In this document: one piece after another, positions 1 to 11,708 of the stretch | Numbering within the stretch: position 1 is the stretch's first letter | Layout: the number at the start of each line of letters is the position of its first letter | NCBI GenBank assembly: GCA_021399435.1 | Contig: JAJTUP010000009.1 | Coordinates: 868,001-932,000 of the forward strand | Direction of reading: 5' to 3' | DNA length: 64,000 nt | DNA from: Diaporthe sp. PMI_573 | Taxonomy: Eukaryota > Ascomycota > Sordariomycetes > Diaporthales > Diaporthaceae | Made by a program: the position numbers and the translations under genes | Notes under the pieces: generated by a model | What the model was told of the DNA's origin: nothing | Seen by the model: only the letters and a program-made list of their open reading frames with translations | Database searches by the model: none

Positions 1-3000
1 TGGGACAGAGAGATAGACTCAAAGAAGCCCTGAATAGCCGGGACAACATGGTTGGCGACGACAGTGTGGTCGATTCGCGATGGAACACCTTCGCCGTTGG
101 ATGAGAGTGCCTGAACCACCTCGAAGTTTGCCAAAGCCCAGGCATGCCAGGCCTTGTACCATCTTGAGTTGTATTTTGTGGCTTGCGAGTAGCAGATCAA
201 GATCTCCCTCACATGGGTATGTTGCCAGTTGTCGGTGTCCAAAGCAATCATCCACTCTCCCTGACGGAGGTAGCATTTTGCAAGAAGTACCGCCTCGTCA
301 GCATTGGCTCTCTGCTGAGAAAGGTACGCGTCATGGGAGCCATGACTGTCCGCGTACCCAAGACTGTGTGACAAGTGGAAGTTATCGCCGTTGGCTTGTT
401 GCGACTGTTTAACAAGCTCGAATGCTTTCGTCGACTCCGTAGTGAACAGCTGGAGGCATCTGAGCGCTGTCTCCGAGATGTCTGTGTCTTTGTGTGTGGC
501 TTGTTGGCCAAGCTCCCACTGGTATTTCAGAACAGCGTAGACTACCTGGTTAGGGATATTCGGGCGCACGTTGCGATCGTTCCAGAAGGGAATCATGGAC
601 TCCAAAGGCGCATCACTGCCAATGAGCTGCTTCAAGGACTTCTCCGCAAGGCTCATTCGTCCTGACTTGCGGCAGAGATTGGCGAACTTGATCCACATGT
701 GCATGTTCTCTGTCGGTGTTATGACGAGAGCCCGCAGACGCAACATCCTCTGCCAGACATCAACATTGCGTTGGCAGCCCTTGAGACGCTGCTCCCAAGT
801 CCGGCGCATTGTTGCCTGCTTCTTTGCATCAGTCTGCTTGTAGACGATAATCTCCTCGAGCTCTGCCAGCATCTGAACGCGCACAATGACCTGGTAAGCC
901 CTGTTGTAAGACTCGCTGACAAGCGCGCTAAGCTCCGTGTCAAGCCCTTCCCGAGCAGCCTCGATATTCTGTGCAGCTTCCCTGAACTGATTGCGATGAA
1001 GGGCGAGAATAGCACCGAAGAAAGCTCTGTCTGGGGAGAACCGTTTCAGGGACTGTAGGTAGTTATCCATGGAATCCCACTTCCCAAGGCCCCAAGCAGC
1101 AGTAGTGGCTAAGGGCGCAATGAGTCGTTGGACTTCCGGTGAGGAGTTAGCCCACGTCGTCCCCGTCAACTGACCCAAAGCATCCCACTCGCCCAAAGCG
1201 TGCAGACATCGCATCTTGCCCATCACAATCTCCACTGGCACTGCTTGGTCGTCAGGGATCTCAGCTTCACGCTTATTGTAGAATGCGAGAGCCTCCTCCC
1301 ACCTCTCCAGCTTCTCAAACCAAGTCTCACGTAGTTGAATGCCATCTTTGTATAGCTGGGCTTTGCGGAGAATACCGATGGCGGCATCGGACTGCTGAAG
1401 CTGATTGTTGATGACGATCAGTGCTTCTACCGCGCCACTGCTTTGATCCTGAAGGAACTCAAGTTCTTTGTAGTGAAGGGCCTTTGCATAGGCGTGGCAT
1501 CGAGCTGCTTCTCTGCCAAGAACGCGGATGTCGATAGGCAGGGCCTTGTCGTCATGCTCCATGAATTCGGCCAGGTGCAAGAGGAGATTAAGCAGATCTG
1601 GAGTCACGTTCTCCGACTTTATCGCATTCTCAAGGTTGAGAATAAGCTCTTCCTGGAACTGCTCATAGAGTTCACTCCAACAGCTTACGAATGCCGAATT
1701 GAAGAGCTCTCGGGCAAGTGGCAGATAGACACTTGCCAACGAGGCACAGGCCCTTAGCGCATGATTGGGGGACTCTGTCAAAAGCGTTGTGCTGAACCGA
1801 CGCAGCCATTCTTGCCAGTCCTCTTTGGTGGATTTGCCCCTGGTGTCCCAGGCAGATTTCAGATGTATAGCGTTCATCTCCAACTTCTTAGTTCCAAGGT
1901 CCGCGAAGGGCGTCTCGTCAACCTGGTCAACAAAACGTGTCTCGGAACTCAGGTCCTGTGGCAGGACGCCTCCCTCCTTGAGACGATTGACAAGCAGGTC
2001 GTAATTGGAGTGCTGTATGCCATTGTCTCGGAGAATTTTGCCAACAGTGTGGGAGAAATGAAGGTAGTCACGCCCCAGCTGCTGGATGAGAGCACAAAGG
2101 GTATCCATGGCGGCCATGCGGAGGGTCACATCATTTGTTTGTAACACCCTTGTGAGAGGGTGAATGATCTTGGCAGCAAAGTCGTTCAGATTGACCTGCC
2201 GAGATATTTTGCCAATCGTCTCAATCGCCGAGCGGCGCAAGACTGTTGGATTGCTGGGCTTTTCAAACGTACGAACGATGACCGGGATGATGAGATGCAT
2301 GTACTCTTCTGCGCTCGAGCCAAACACCAGGAAGGCATGAAGAACCTTCTCGGAGGCGGTCCGCTTAGGAACTGTCTCGTGCTCCAGAACGTGTAACATC
2401 ATGGGCAAGAGCCCAGCCAAATAAACCTTGAACTCGCCCTCAAGAGAGCGGGAAATGGCTTCCACTAGCGACAGAATTGTCGATTGCAAGGTTGGCGGCC
2501 TGTCGGGAAAGAATTCCTGAAGGAGATCCACAATCTCTGGCAAAAAATTGCGAATATGTTGGCGAACGATGCTCACCAGCATGGCGAGCTGGTTGAAATA
2601 CGATTCGCGCCGCGGACCATTAGTGCCGCGGATGACCATCAGGAAAGCAGGTATGATGCGATCCAGGAAAGACACGCATTCCAGACCAAGAGTGCGGAAG
2701 ATATTCATGATTGCATCAATGACTTGGGCATGATAGGATACCAAGGAATGGTCCTTCAGGATGTTGAGAAGTGCGTTGATGACAACAGTGGGATAGTACT
2801 CCTTGCTGGACGGCGTCAAGCCGGTCATCATCAGCGAAACGTCAGTCATTGCTGTAGATTCAACACGCCTTGATATCTCAGGAGTGCGCTCCTCCACCTG
2901 CTGATACCGATAAGGGTCCAGGGCACCCAGGATACCGAGAAGCTTGATTGTCTCTTGTCGAAGTGGTCCATGCTGAGGCTCGCTGCGGATAATGTTCTGT

Positions 3001-5441
3001 AGGAGTTCGAGAAGTTGAGGGTGATCCAAGTACGGTTCAATGACATAGCCAGAATTACTAGCCAACTGGCCAAGGGTGTGGAGAGCAGCCTCGCGCTTCT
3101 GAGCAGAGCTTTGGTCCTGCAGAGCCTCGATGATCATGGGCATGAGCTCATCCTTGTAAGGCAGCATGCTCTCTCCACCAACCGCACACAACTCGCCGAG
3201 AGCCTTGAGGATGGTGGCGGCGACCGACGGGGATTTATCGCTAGCCTTGGGGAGGAGGACCTTGACCATAGAGTCCACGTAGGGATTGATAATCTCCTGA
3301 GCATTTTGAACCAGCAGCGACAGAAGCTTGGCACTCTCTTCCTTGTTCCTGGCCACGTTGGAAAATTCAAGCTCCGTGAGCATCTGGATCAGAGTCTTGC
3401 GGAGGGAAGGAGCTACGTAAGCTGGATTGTACCTTGCAAGTCTGCCAATGATCGAGATTGCTACTTCTCTGATGGGAAAGTACTCGTCGTTGAGGGCAAA
3501 AAACAAGGTGCGGATATTCTCAGCCTTTGAGAGATGCCGGTCGAAGCGCTCGTCGAGCGCCGCAAGGACAGTGCGGCGGATAGTGGGATCCAGGTCGGAG
3601 ACTCCCACAGTCAACAGCTTCTCTATGACTTCGCCAACAACGGCCAGGGCGTGGTAGCTCGTCTGGTTGACGATTGGGTCACGCACGTAGAGCTGACAGC
3701 ACGTCAACGCCGCGGCCTCCCGTATTTCTGGGTCGTCATCCTCGACGTATTTAATTGCGACGTCGCGCACGAACTCATTAAGGACGTGGCCTACAGTCAG
3801 AACTATTAGTTGATGTGCCCAAAACAAGCACATGGCTAGGGGCCGAGTACGGGACACCCGCCGCATCAACCATGTCAGCATGAGAAAACGTACCTGAGAA
3901 ATCGAAGCTGCCCAGAGTGTTAAGCGCCAGCTTAATCTCGGCTTTCCTATGCTCATACGCTAATGGGTCCTTTGGGTCTTTCTGGATGATTGGCACTGAC
4001 GGGAGGGTGTTTGGCTGTGGAGCGCCGAGCGGCTTGAACGGCTGTCCGCAGAGCACCTTGCTGAGCATGTCGAGTAGCCGCTCCTGGATCGTGGCTTTGA
4101 CTGGAGGGATGTAGAAAGCCATATCGACAAGGGCTTGCGTCAGCTTTGGCGTGAGCTCGCAAGCAAAGATAGGTGCCAGGAGGGCCTCCATGTATTTGCT
4201 CAGTGTCTGGCCGACGGCGACGGCAAGGCGGCTGATGCAGTCGAAGACGGGGTCGACGGAGCCGCGCTTGCGAGACTGCACACTCAAGCCCTCTCGGACA
4301 TATATCAGCACGCCATCGAGATACGGCGCAATAGCGCTCTTGACGGAGTTGGCGATGTTCCCGATCGCGAGGAATGCGTCGTTCCTCTCCTTCTCCTTCT
4401 TGAGCATACTGGAGAGGTGTAGCATGAATCCATGTAGTCGAGTGGACGCAAATTCAGATGGTGCGTAATTAGCCAGGTCCGGAATGAGCAGCACGACAGT
4501 CTTACGAATGGTCGGGTCCCGGTGGTCCTTAAATCGAGACACGATGTCGCACGCCTCCTGGTAGTGGTCCTGCATGTACATGCCGCCCTGCTCCAGCAGC
4601 TCCTTCAACACCAGAAGGGAAGCGTGGATCGACTCGACGGAGCCAGCCTTTAAGCCCTGTAACGCCTCATTGTACATCTTATCCATCCAGATTTGTTTGA
4701 GCTCTTGGTCTCGCTCCCTGATGATCCGGAAGCACGCGCTGACGCACTCGGCAGACGTTGCTCGGATCAGGTGTCGCTGGTCCCGGAGTCCCGCCCACAG
4801 CATATCGAAGACCATACCAACGTACGCGTACATGAGCGTGGGCGCATTTCTAGCGAGCTCCCGCAGGACAAGCACGGCGCTGTATCGCCTCTCTTCTATG
4901 CGATCGGACTGCAGCCACTCCAGGGCGTTCTTGGTCTCGGCCTCAACCAGCTCTGAGATGATGGACCCACCGGGTCTACACAGCTTTCCCAGGACCTCAG
5001 CAGCTGGGCGCATTGGATTTATATCCTTCCCTCGTAGGATCTGTCGAAGGTTTTGCGTGAATCGGGTGTATTTCGTCGCCATGTCGATCCCTTCGAAATC
5101 GACCAGCGTATCAATGATGTAAACGCCGCCCAGGCGCTCGGCCGTGTCGTTGCCATGGATGATGAGATTACTGATAGCCTTCTGCAACTGGGCGGACAGG
5201 ATCGCGAAGTTTTCGGGGGCGAGCTCTGGTAGCCGGTCAGTGTCAATGTCGCGCGAGCGGTCGCACAGGGGCAGGGAGAGTTGGACATACCGCGGTGGCA
5301 CCTCTCGACAATGGCATCTCGCAACTGCCTGGCAAAGCGTTTGCGCTGGTCCTCAGAGATGGTCCTGGACTTGATCTCCCTAAGCAGGGTGTCCAGGTTC
5401 TCGAGGGCAATCTCGAGGGGCCGGGACGCTTGGTTCGCCAT
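1..5441 (-). CDS. tor: TOR serine/threonine kinase, N-terminal HEAT and FAT part (partial, runs off left edge)
   Basis: This is the Target of Rapamycin kinase, the PIK-related kinase that couples nutrient supply to growth in TORC1 and TORC2. Exons are 5441-5291, 5225-3894 and 3790 to beyond position 1; introns of 65 and 103 nt have GTATGT/CAG and GTACGT/TAG ends, and all phases agree. The start ATG is at 5441 (MANQASRPLE). About 1,758 residues are visible: a long helical HEAT-repeat solenoid (for example SGHVLNEFVRDVAIKYVEDD at the exon 2/3 junction) followed by the FAT region, recognisable near the left edge by motifs such as YNSRWYKAWHAWALANFEVV. The FRB and kinase domains lie outside the window, so catalytic residues cannot be checked. 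Family length is about 2,400 residues, consistent with a full gene continuing leftward. It is head-to-head with the RTF2 gene across 645 bp. Identification is firm from sequence character and domain order; the long exon was read by eye. Confidence 0.95.
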
Positions 5442-6086
5442 CTTGTCCCGGATGGCTGCTGTCCCTACACTGGGCAAGCTTTGGGGGGCCTATCTCATTC
5501 TGAGGAGCACAGGCTGGAGGATCCGGGGCAGTTCAGAGGCTCCGCCGACGCCTGTTCGTATGGTTTGGCTTGTCGCGCCAGGGTGAGGTCACCCAAGGTT
5601 CTCAAGATGTACGTCGCGTTTTGGGTGGTGCTGCAGCAGCAAGGGTAAACAATGCTGCAGCTGGACAGCGAGGTGAGTGTAGAAGGTAGACAAGATGTCT
5701 CTGTGTGATTGGAAGAGGGCAAAAGGAGAGGCGAGAACAACAAGGCAAGAGCTATTACAATACTGCCAACTCACAAGACGCAGCTGGTGTAGCTCTCTCC
5801 TGCGGCACTCTCTAGGTACCTGGGTACTGCATCGTCACCCTCCCCCTTCCCCCGGAACGAATCACGGTCCCCAGCTTAGGCTTATCGATAAGTAGCCGAT
5901 GAATGCACGCTTGCGCATCAGCATCGCTGACAGGGTACTACCGCTGTACACTTGAGGAACGCCACTGCTGCAACCTTTTGCGCAGACTCGCAAAACCACA
6001 AAGGTTGAGACGCCCACAGCACTTCAAAACGACTCTGATTTTTTGCTCACTCTACCACGGTCACACCCAACAGATTACTGCCCACC
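5442..6086. promoter_or_regulatory. Shared divergent promoter between TOR and RTF2
   Basis: This 645-bp gap separates two genes transcribed away from each other, so it must hold both promoters and 5' leaders. It has pyrimidine-rich stretches around 5790-5860 and a perfect palindrome at 5881-5892, described separately. I see no TATA box close to either start and no additional gene. Confidence 0.6.
5881..5892. promoter_or_regulatory. Perfect 12-bp palindrome made of two back-to-back GATA sites
   Basis: The sequence CTTATCGATAAG is its own reverse complement. Each half is GATAAG, the canonical HGATAR site of fungal GATA factors (the AreA/Gln3 class). It lies about 440 bp upstream of the TOR start and 195 bp upstream of the RTF2 start. 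The sites are directly visible; function is inferred. Confidence 0.4.
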
Positions 6087-6938
6087 ATGGGAAACGATGG
6101 CGGCTCCATCCCGAAGCGCCGCGAGCTCGTCAAGGAAGCCGCCCGCGCCCAGACCGTCAGCGAACTGAAGGCCACGGCCCTCGAATCACTCAGCCACGCA
6201 TGGACACAGGACCCCCTGTCCTCGGAGCCGCTCGACTTGGAAAACGTCACGTCAGATTGGAGAGGCAGGCTTTACAACTACGAGTCCATACTGAAGGGGC
6301 TGGTTCCCAGCCATGACGGCGGCGACCCAGACGAGGAGCAGGCCAACGGGCACGACATGACGTTCGCGTCGACGGGGATCAAGAGCCTGCGGGACATTGT
6401 GAGGCTGCGGTTCAAGCGGTACAAGCCCGCCGGGTCCAAGGAGAAGGAGATCTGGGCATGCCCTGTCAGTCTGAAGGAGCTGGGTCCCGCGACCAGGGCC
6501 GTCTATATCGTGCCGTGCGGCCATGTCTTCACCGAGGTGGCGATCAAGGAGATCACAGACCAGGAGCATAACTGCCCCGAGTGCAGCGAGCCGTTCGAGG
6601 CGCAGGACGTCTTGCCGATACTGCCGACGGAGGAGGCCGACCTGGAGAAGGTGACCAAGAGGATGGACGACCTGCGCGCAAGGGGCCTGACGCACAGCAA
6701 GAAGAAGGACAAGAGCGAGAAGAAAAAGAAGCGCAAGGCAGGTGAGAAGGAAGGCGATGGGCCAGGCGGTGCGAAGAACGGCGACTCGGAGAACGGTCGC
6801 CCGGCAAAGGCCCAAAAGGCGACCAAGAAGGATGCCCCCTCGATCAACAATCCCATGGCTGCGACGTTAACCGCGAGGGTAATGGCTGAGCAGGCTGAGA
6901 GGGACAAGAGGCGGAGATTAGCCTCGGTCCGGGGATAA
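6087..6938 (+). CDS. rtf2: Replication termination factor 2 (RTF2, RING-like)
   Basis: An intronless 283-residue protein of the RTF2 family, nuclear factors that act at replication fork barriers and stalled forks (first defined in fission yeast). The N-terminus MGNDGGSIPKRRELVK matches the family's conserved start almost exactly, which fixes the initiation codon. A C2HC2-like RING-type zinc module lies around residues 132-170, with the landmarks WACPVS, PCGHVF and CPECSEPF. The more N-terminal U-box-like half around residues 40-70 lacks cysteines here. The C-terminal third is lysine-rich (runs such as SKKKDKSEKKKKRK), suggesting nuclear localisation and nucleic-acid contact. It is head-to-head with TOR and tail-to-tail with the glucosidase II beta gene, 197 bp away. 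Family assignment is firm; the role is inferred from orthologues. Confidence 0.93.
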   Translation: MGNDGGSIPKRRELVKEAARAQTVSELKATALESLSHAWTQDPLSSEPLDLENVTSDWRGRLYNYESILKGLVPSHDGGDPDEEQANGHDMTFASTGIKSLRDIVRLRFKRYKPAGSKEKEIWACPVSLKELGPATRAVYIVPCGHVFTEVAIKEITDQEHNCPECSEPFEAQDVLPILPTEEADLEKVTKRMDDLRARGLTHSKKKDKSEKKKKRKAGEKEGDGPGGAKNGDSENGRPAKAQKATKKDAPSINNPMAATLTARVMAEQAERDKRRRLASVRG

Positions 6939-7135
6939 TGAGCAGACCAGACGCAGGTGAGCGTCTGAGGACTGTGCAGATTCATATTCGTAGCAAATGT
7001 GACATTGTGATACCCTCGCCCTCTTCTCTATCCGGACCCTATCTCTAGCCTATGATTTTACAACGGTATAAATATCAATGATCGCTGAGAATTCCACTAC
7101 AAAACGCCTCCCTTGTCTGCTGTCAAAAGTTCCAT

Positions 7136-9017
7136 CTACAACTCGTCCTTGGACCTGACGCCGGGCTCATGGACGTCCTCGCAGGCAGCCGGCGTGCCCA
7201 CCTCCATCCTGTAGACACACTTCTCGGACTCACTGACCCTCCAGATCTCCTCCGTCTCAGCGCAGCCGAGCCAGACGTCCGTCCGTCTTTGGGGTCCGTT
7301 CCAGCAGCTCTGGCCGTTCTCGAACCGCATCACCTTTCGCGGTCCCTTGCCCAGGCTCTTGCCGTCTAGGCGCTCCTCGTCGTCGGCCTCCTCGGTGTCA
7401 ATGCGTGTGAACTTGCCCATGTTGGTGTTTCCGTGGCCCTTCTTGGATTTCTGGGTGGTCTTATCAAGCCAGCAAATCTCGTAGGTGTATTCACCGCTGT
7501 CCACGTCAACGCACTTGTCCTTCAAGACCCGGAATATGTCATCAGGGCCGTAATCCTTCTTCAGGTCATCTTGCTGCTCGCCGAGGGTTCGCTCCTTCTT
7601 GGACAGATCGTCAGCGACGGCCTGGAAAGCCTCACGGGCGGCAACCACCAGCTTCGACTCATGGCCAGAGGAAGGGTTATCCGCGACGATGCCGTTCTCT
7701 ATCAGCCACACCCTCAGGGCGTTGAATTTCCCATGTAGGAAGGCCCGCAGAGGCTCGGGCAGGTAGGCTTCGATGCTGTAGACTGCTAGGTGTCAGCCAG
7801 TGCATTAATGTTACGAAAAGTGCGCGAGACTTACGGATATCGGTGTCGGAAGCCTCCTCACCCTCGAACTCTTGCCAGTTGATTCCAGAGTTCTCGCCGT
7901 CCACCTTCAGGATCTCGTCTACCTCAGAGTCCTTGAGCTCGGGTTCTTTGGCATCTGCCGTCTTGGCGGCATAGTCCTCCCAGCCCTTGACTGCCGCTTT
8001 AACGCCCTCGTCATTGAAGTTGGGGTTGTACTCCTCTTTAAACTTCTTGAGGATCTCCTCCAGCTCATTGACACGCTCCTGAAGAGAATCGCGCTGGTCG
8101 AGGACCTTGTCCAGGGTGTCACGTAGCTCACTGACCCTACCCTTGGCCAGACCCAGCAAGACCCCCAGTTTACCACCCTCTCCATCAGTCTTGACGACCT
8201 TTCCGCGTTCGGAGCGCTCGACTTCTTGGTATTTCTGCTCCAGCTCGTCCTTCTTGGCTTGGAGGCCCTTGATCTCCTCCTCCAGGGATGTGATCTTAGC
8301 CTCAACCCTGCGTCGAAGCTCTCTGGCCTCCTTGGACATGGTCCTCCGGCGCTTGGCAGCCTTCTCCTTGGCCTGTTTACGAGCCTCTTCGAGCTTTCTG
8401 TACTCCTTGCCGATGGAGTCACAGCGGTTCTGGCACTTGACCCCTCCAGCATGCGAGTACTCCTCGCTGCCATCGCAGCAGAGGTCGTAGTCGCACACGC
8501 CGTCGTTCACAAAGACGAAGGGAACATATGCGCCGATGTGACCTGCGTTCTCGCACCAGAAGCCAGGCAGGGCGTTCGTAGCATTGGTTGTTCCGCTCGT
8601 CGAGCCAGGCAAAGGCTGTTCCGGGGACAATGGGTCGAGATATGAGCAGGCAGAAGTGCCCGGCTCATCGGAGCCATCGGGGCAGTCGCAGCTGTTGTCA
8701 TTGATCTGGGAGGGTTTGAGGACGATGGAGGGATGCCCAATGCATTGGAAGGTCTCTTTCGTCGAGAAGAACTTGGCGACTGCATAGCTATTTGTCAGTG
8801 TGTGATCATTTGAGGATTGGTCAAGACGCTAGATAAGCATCGTAGTGGCAGGAATTGGCCGGTTGAAGGGCCATTGGAATCAAATGTGTCTTCAAGAAGT
8901 CGGCTTGTGCGTTGTTGACTTACACTCTGGGCCGACACCTCGAGGCAAGCTCCCAGCGGCTGCCACCCGAGAGCTGGCGAGGGTGCTCAGAAGCACCACT
9001 AGGCCTTGTTGATGCAT
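7136..9017 (-). CDS. GTB1: Glucosidase II beta subunit (PRKCSH-like, ER lumen)
   Basis: This is the non-catalytic subunit of ER glucosidase II, which trims glucose from N-glycans in the calnexin cycle. Exons are 9017-8924, 8779-7835 and 7782-7136, giving 561 residues. The start is followed by a signal peptide (MHQQGLVVLLSTLASSRVAA). Exon 2 carries two LDL-receptor-A-like cysteine modules (landmarks CDCPDGSDEPG and CDYDLCCDGSEE), then a long charged coiled coil (about residues 120-245). The last exon carries the MRH mannose-receptor homology domain with its paired cysteines. The protein ends SKDEL, an ER-retrieval signal. The second intron ends TAGCAG, so two acceptors three bases apart are possible; the downstream one gives ILYSIEAYLP and was chosen. 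The gene is convergent with RTF2 and divergent from the next gene. Confidence 0.95.
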
Positions 9018-9418
9018 TTCCAAGCTTGGCTGCCCTGCTCTCCTGAGTGTACAAGCAAAAGCACAGCTACTCTTCGTGTCTTCGTCGTGCAGCAACCTGG
9101 GGTGTGATTTCGGGAGATGTGGTTGAATCGTGGCACTAGACCATCTAGCATGAGAGCACTGCTGGCAACTCCAGAAACCGTCCCCTGTAGCCGGCCAATC
9201 ACATGGCACGACCCCAGGTTTTGAGACCGGCCGGCAACCCCCTGCACTGATAGCTCTGTGCCTGCCCGTATTCCGTATTATGCGCTCACTGAAATTGCCC
9301 CACTGTGAAAACTGCCCCTCCATCCAAAAGTTCAGTCCAAATTCACAGGCACCCCGTCGAGCCGGCCACCGTCGAGCGAGTGCATATCTGCAGAGGTCGA
9401 CTTGGATATCCGCATGAA
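9018..9418. other. Divergent intergenic region, glucosidase II beta / GCIP-like
   Basis: About 400 bp between two divergent starts. An in-frame upstream ATG at 9305 would lengthen the plus-strand protein by 38 residues, but those residues have no conserved character. No RNA gene or strong promoter element is evident. Confidence 0.5.
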
Positions 9419-10609
9419 ATGGCCTCGACAACTTCAAAAGGGCTCGAGGAGCTCAGCTCTTTGATCGATAGCTCTGTCACACTCATCCAGAGCCTCGAAA
9501 CCTCTCTTAAAGATGTGGTCGACTCCAACAGTGACTCGGGCCCATCCGCAGACAAATGGGCCGCCTCGGGGTTACCAGAGGATGGTTCAAAACCTCTGGA
9601 CTGTCTAGCCCTCGCCAGAGACTCGGCAACCCTGGTCAAGGCTCATGCCACCAAGATCTCTCTCTTCATTATCACCGAGCCCTTCACGCCATCTGTTATC
9701 TCGACGGTGCTGAGGCAGCTCATCCAGGAGCCCATCCCAGCTATTGCCTCGGCCGTCCAACTATGCCACGCCGACTCATACACGAAGCTCATCCGCCGGG
9801 ACCTGGCGTGGAGGTGTGGTCGAGTTCTCAAGGAGACGAGAGAACTCATCCAGAAGATTCCCAAGGACGGCAAGGTTCTGCCACAGGAGAAGCGGGATGG
9901 CCCCCAAACTGGAAAGGGAGGCAAAGGCAGCATCATGGCGACCGGCGTGTTGTGGAATGTCTGCGACGAAGTTATCAACTTCGCCAACCTGGGTGTAGTG
10001 GGCCACATTGTCCACAGGGCAGAGCACTTCAGGGACACGCTCAAGGACGTGATGGAGGAACTCAAGGAGTGGTCTGAAGAGCAGGATGAAGAGGACGATG
10101 ACGACGAGTCAGATGACGCGGACGAAGGTCAGGACCAAGACGTCCATGATCTGGCCGAAGGTGTGAGCAACACCCACATCAGCACCCAGGCCATGATCGA
10201 CGACCTCATGAATTCTCACACCACCATTCCCCGCGACGACCCCGACAAGATCAGAGACAGGCTCGAATCGACCTTGCGCAGGCTACGGCTCACTGTACTG
10301 CTCTTCCAGGCCCTCCTAAAGCGAAGGCTCAAGACACTGCCAAAACTGCCACTGGCTTCGAAGGACGACTCGGTGGTCGTCTCCCGGCTGGACGAAGTAC
10401 TCCCGCTTCTCAGAAAAATGGCAGACCGTTTCAACAGTCTTGCCGTCGCATTCTACGATCTCGACTCGGCAGAGATCACCCGGCTGATGGACCAGTGCTT
10501 CTTCGATGCCTTTGCGGTCTCGGAGCTTCTAGCCAAGCCATGGGCTGGCCAGAAGGATGAGTTTACAGACTGGGTTGCTAAATTCCAGGTCGAGATCAAG
10601 AAGAGTTGA
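9419..10609 (+). CDS. GCIP / cyclin-D1-binding-like family protein
   Basis: An intronless 396-residue, mostly helical protein. The layout resembles the Grap2/cyclin-D-interacting (GCIP, CCNDBP1) family: an N-terminal helical bundle (landmark TTSKGLEELSSLIDSSVTLI), a central segment with GVLWNVCDEVINFANLG, a strongly acidic linker around residues 221-245 (EEQDEEDDDDESDDADEG), and a C-terminal bundle containing FNSLAVAFYDLD. Family members in animals bind cyclin D1 and act as negative cell-cycle regulators; the fungal role is not established. I chose the ATG at 9419 (MASTTSKG) because the longer reading from 9305 adds residues without family resemblance. Recognition is by overall pattern, so moderate confidence. 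Confidence 0.7.
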   Translation: MASTTSKGLEELSSLIDSSVTLIQSLETSLKDVVDSNSDSGPSADKWAASGLPEDGSKPLDCLALARDSATLVKAHATKISLFIITEPFTPSVISTVLRQLIQEPIPAIASAVQLCHADSYTKLIRRDLAWRCGRVLKETRELIQKIPKDGKVLPQEKRDGPQTGKGGKGSIMATGVLWNVCDEVINFANLGVVGHIVHRAEHFRDTLKDVMEELKEWSEEQDEEDDDDESDDADEGQDQDVHDLAEGVSNTHISTQAMIDDLMNSHTTIPRDDPDKIRDRLESTLRRLRLTVLLFQALLKRRLKTLPKLPLASKDDSVVVSRLDEVLPLLRKMADRFNSLAVAFYDLDSAEITRLMDQCFFDAFAVSELLAKPWAGQKDEFTDWVAKFQVEIKKS

Positions 10610-11708
10610 GGATATGGACCGTAATCACGTTGGATATGGGGGAACGAGCGAGGAGCACTTCTTGATTTACGGTCCTCGGTGATCCACAGTGAGCCGGATT
10701 CCTGTCTGAAGTCCCATCGTCTTTCGTTGAATATGAGGACGACGACATCTCAGTTGACCAGGTTCCTCTGGAAGACAGTGATCTGATCCGGTGGAATCGA
10801 CCATGCAAGTCGGTAGATTCGGTAGCTACAAACTTGAAATCGCCGACTCCAGTATCCTGCTTCCTCGCCCAGAGATGGGCCCGCAACTCAAGTGAAAAGA
10901 AGCGAAGCAGCGAGGCATTAGAAAGCAGTCCAGCCTGTAAAATGAGCTAGGTAGGATCGATCCTCTCAAAAATCAGCACCAATAGGCCTCAGGGGTCTTT
11001 ACTGCTGCTTGATTGATAAGCTCGGCCTCCGGACTGATCCGCCCCTGCACTGTCGACCATGCGACCACCACAATGACCCCTGTCAACATCTTAGACACTG
11101 ATGTGTACCAGAGGGCTGGACCACGAGCAGGCCCACATCTCAGCAACGGCGCAATGTATCTGGACCGCTGCCGATTCCGCGCACTAGGCTTCTTGAAAGT
11201 GACCATTGTGCAAAGTCATGCAGATTGTGCTCTTTCATACCCAGCAAGAACACTTGTGACATCACCACTGGGACTCCCCCATTTCGGGCCCGAGACGACG
11301 CGTTGTGTCCGATACTCGATCGGATGAATAGCAAATGCGCGCAGCTTGATAATCACGATGAGCAGGTCTACCATGCGAGTCTAAGAACAATAGGGGGTTT
11401 CCCCCCCCCCCACCTTTTTCTTCTCATCAATATTTCATTCAACGAGACTCTATGTCCGTCATATAAGAGAGACGATGAAGGCAAGCTTACATGAGCTCAG
11501 AAGCATCGACTCCTAAGCAGTTTCTTCATAGGAACTCATGTCAATACAACGATCGATCACATGAGCAGTAATCATTCCGCGTTGCAGGCAGAGAAAAGAG
11601 CCATTTGAACGACACTGGTCAATTTTCCGACCTATCTCACTTGAGCAGGGACATTGTCGCTGCGCGCATAACCTCGCGACAAGACCTTGCCGTACTGAAG
11701 CCATCGAC
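10610..11708. other. Gene-free interval with a C11 homopolymer
   Basis: About 1.1 kb between two plus-strand genes. Short open frames on both strands lack any recognisable motif. An 11-base C run is at 11401-11411, preceded by GGGGGTTT. The rest looks like ordinary 3' and 5' flanks. Confidence 0.5.
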
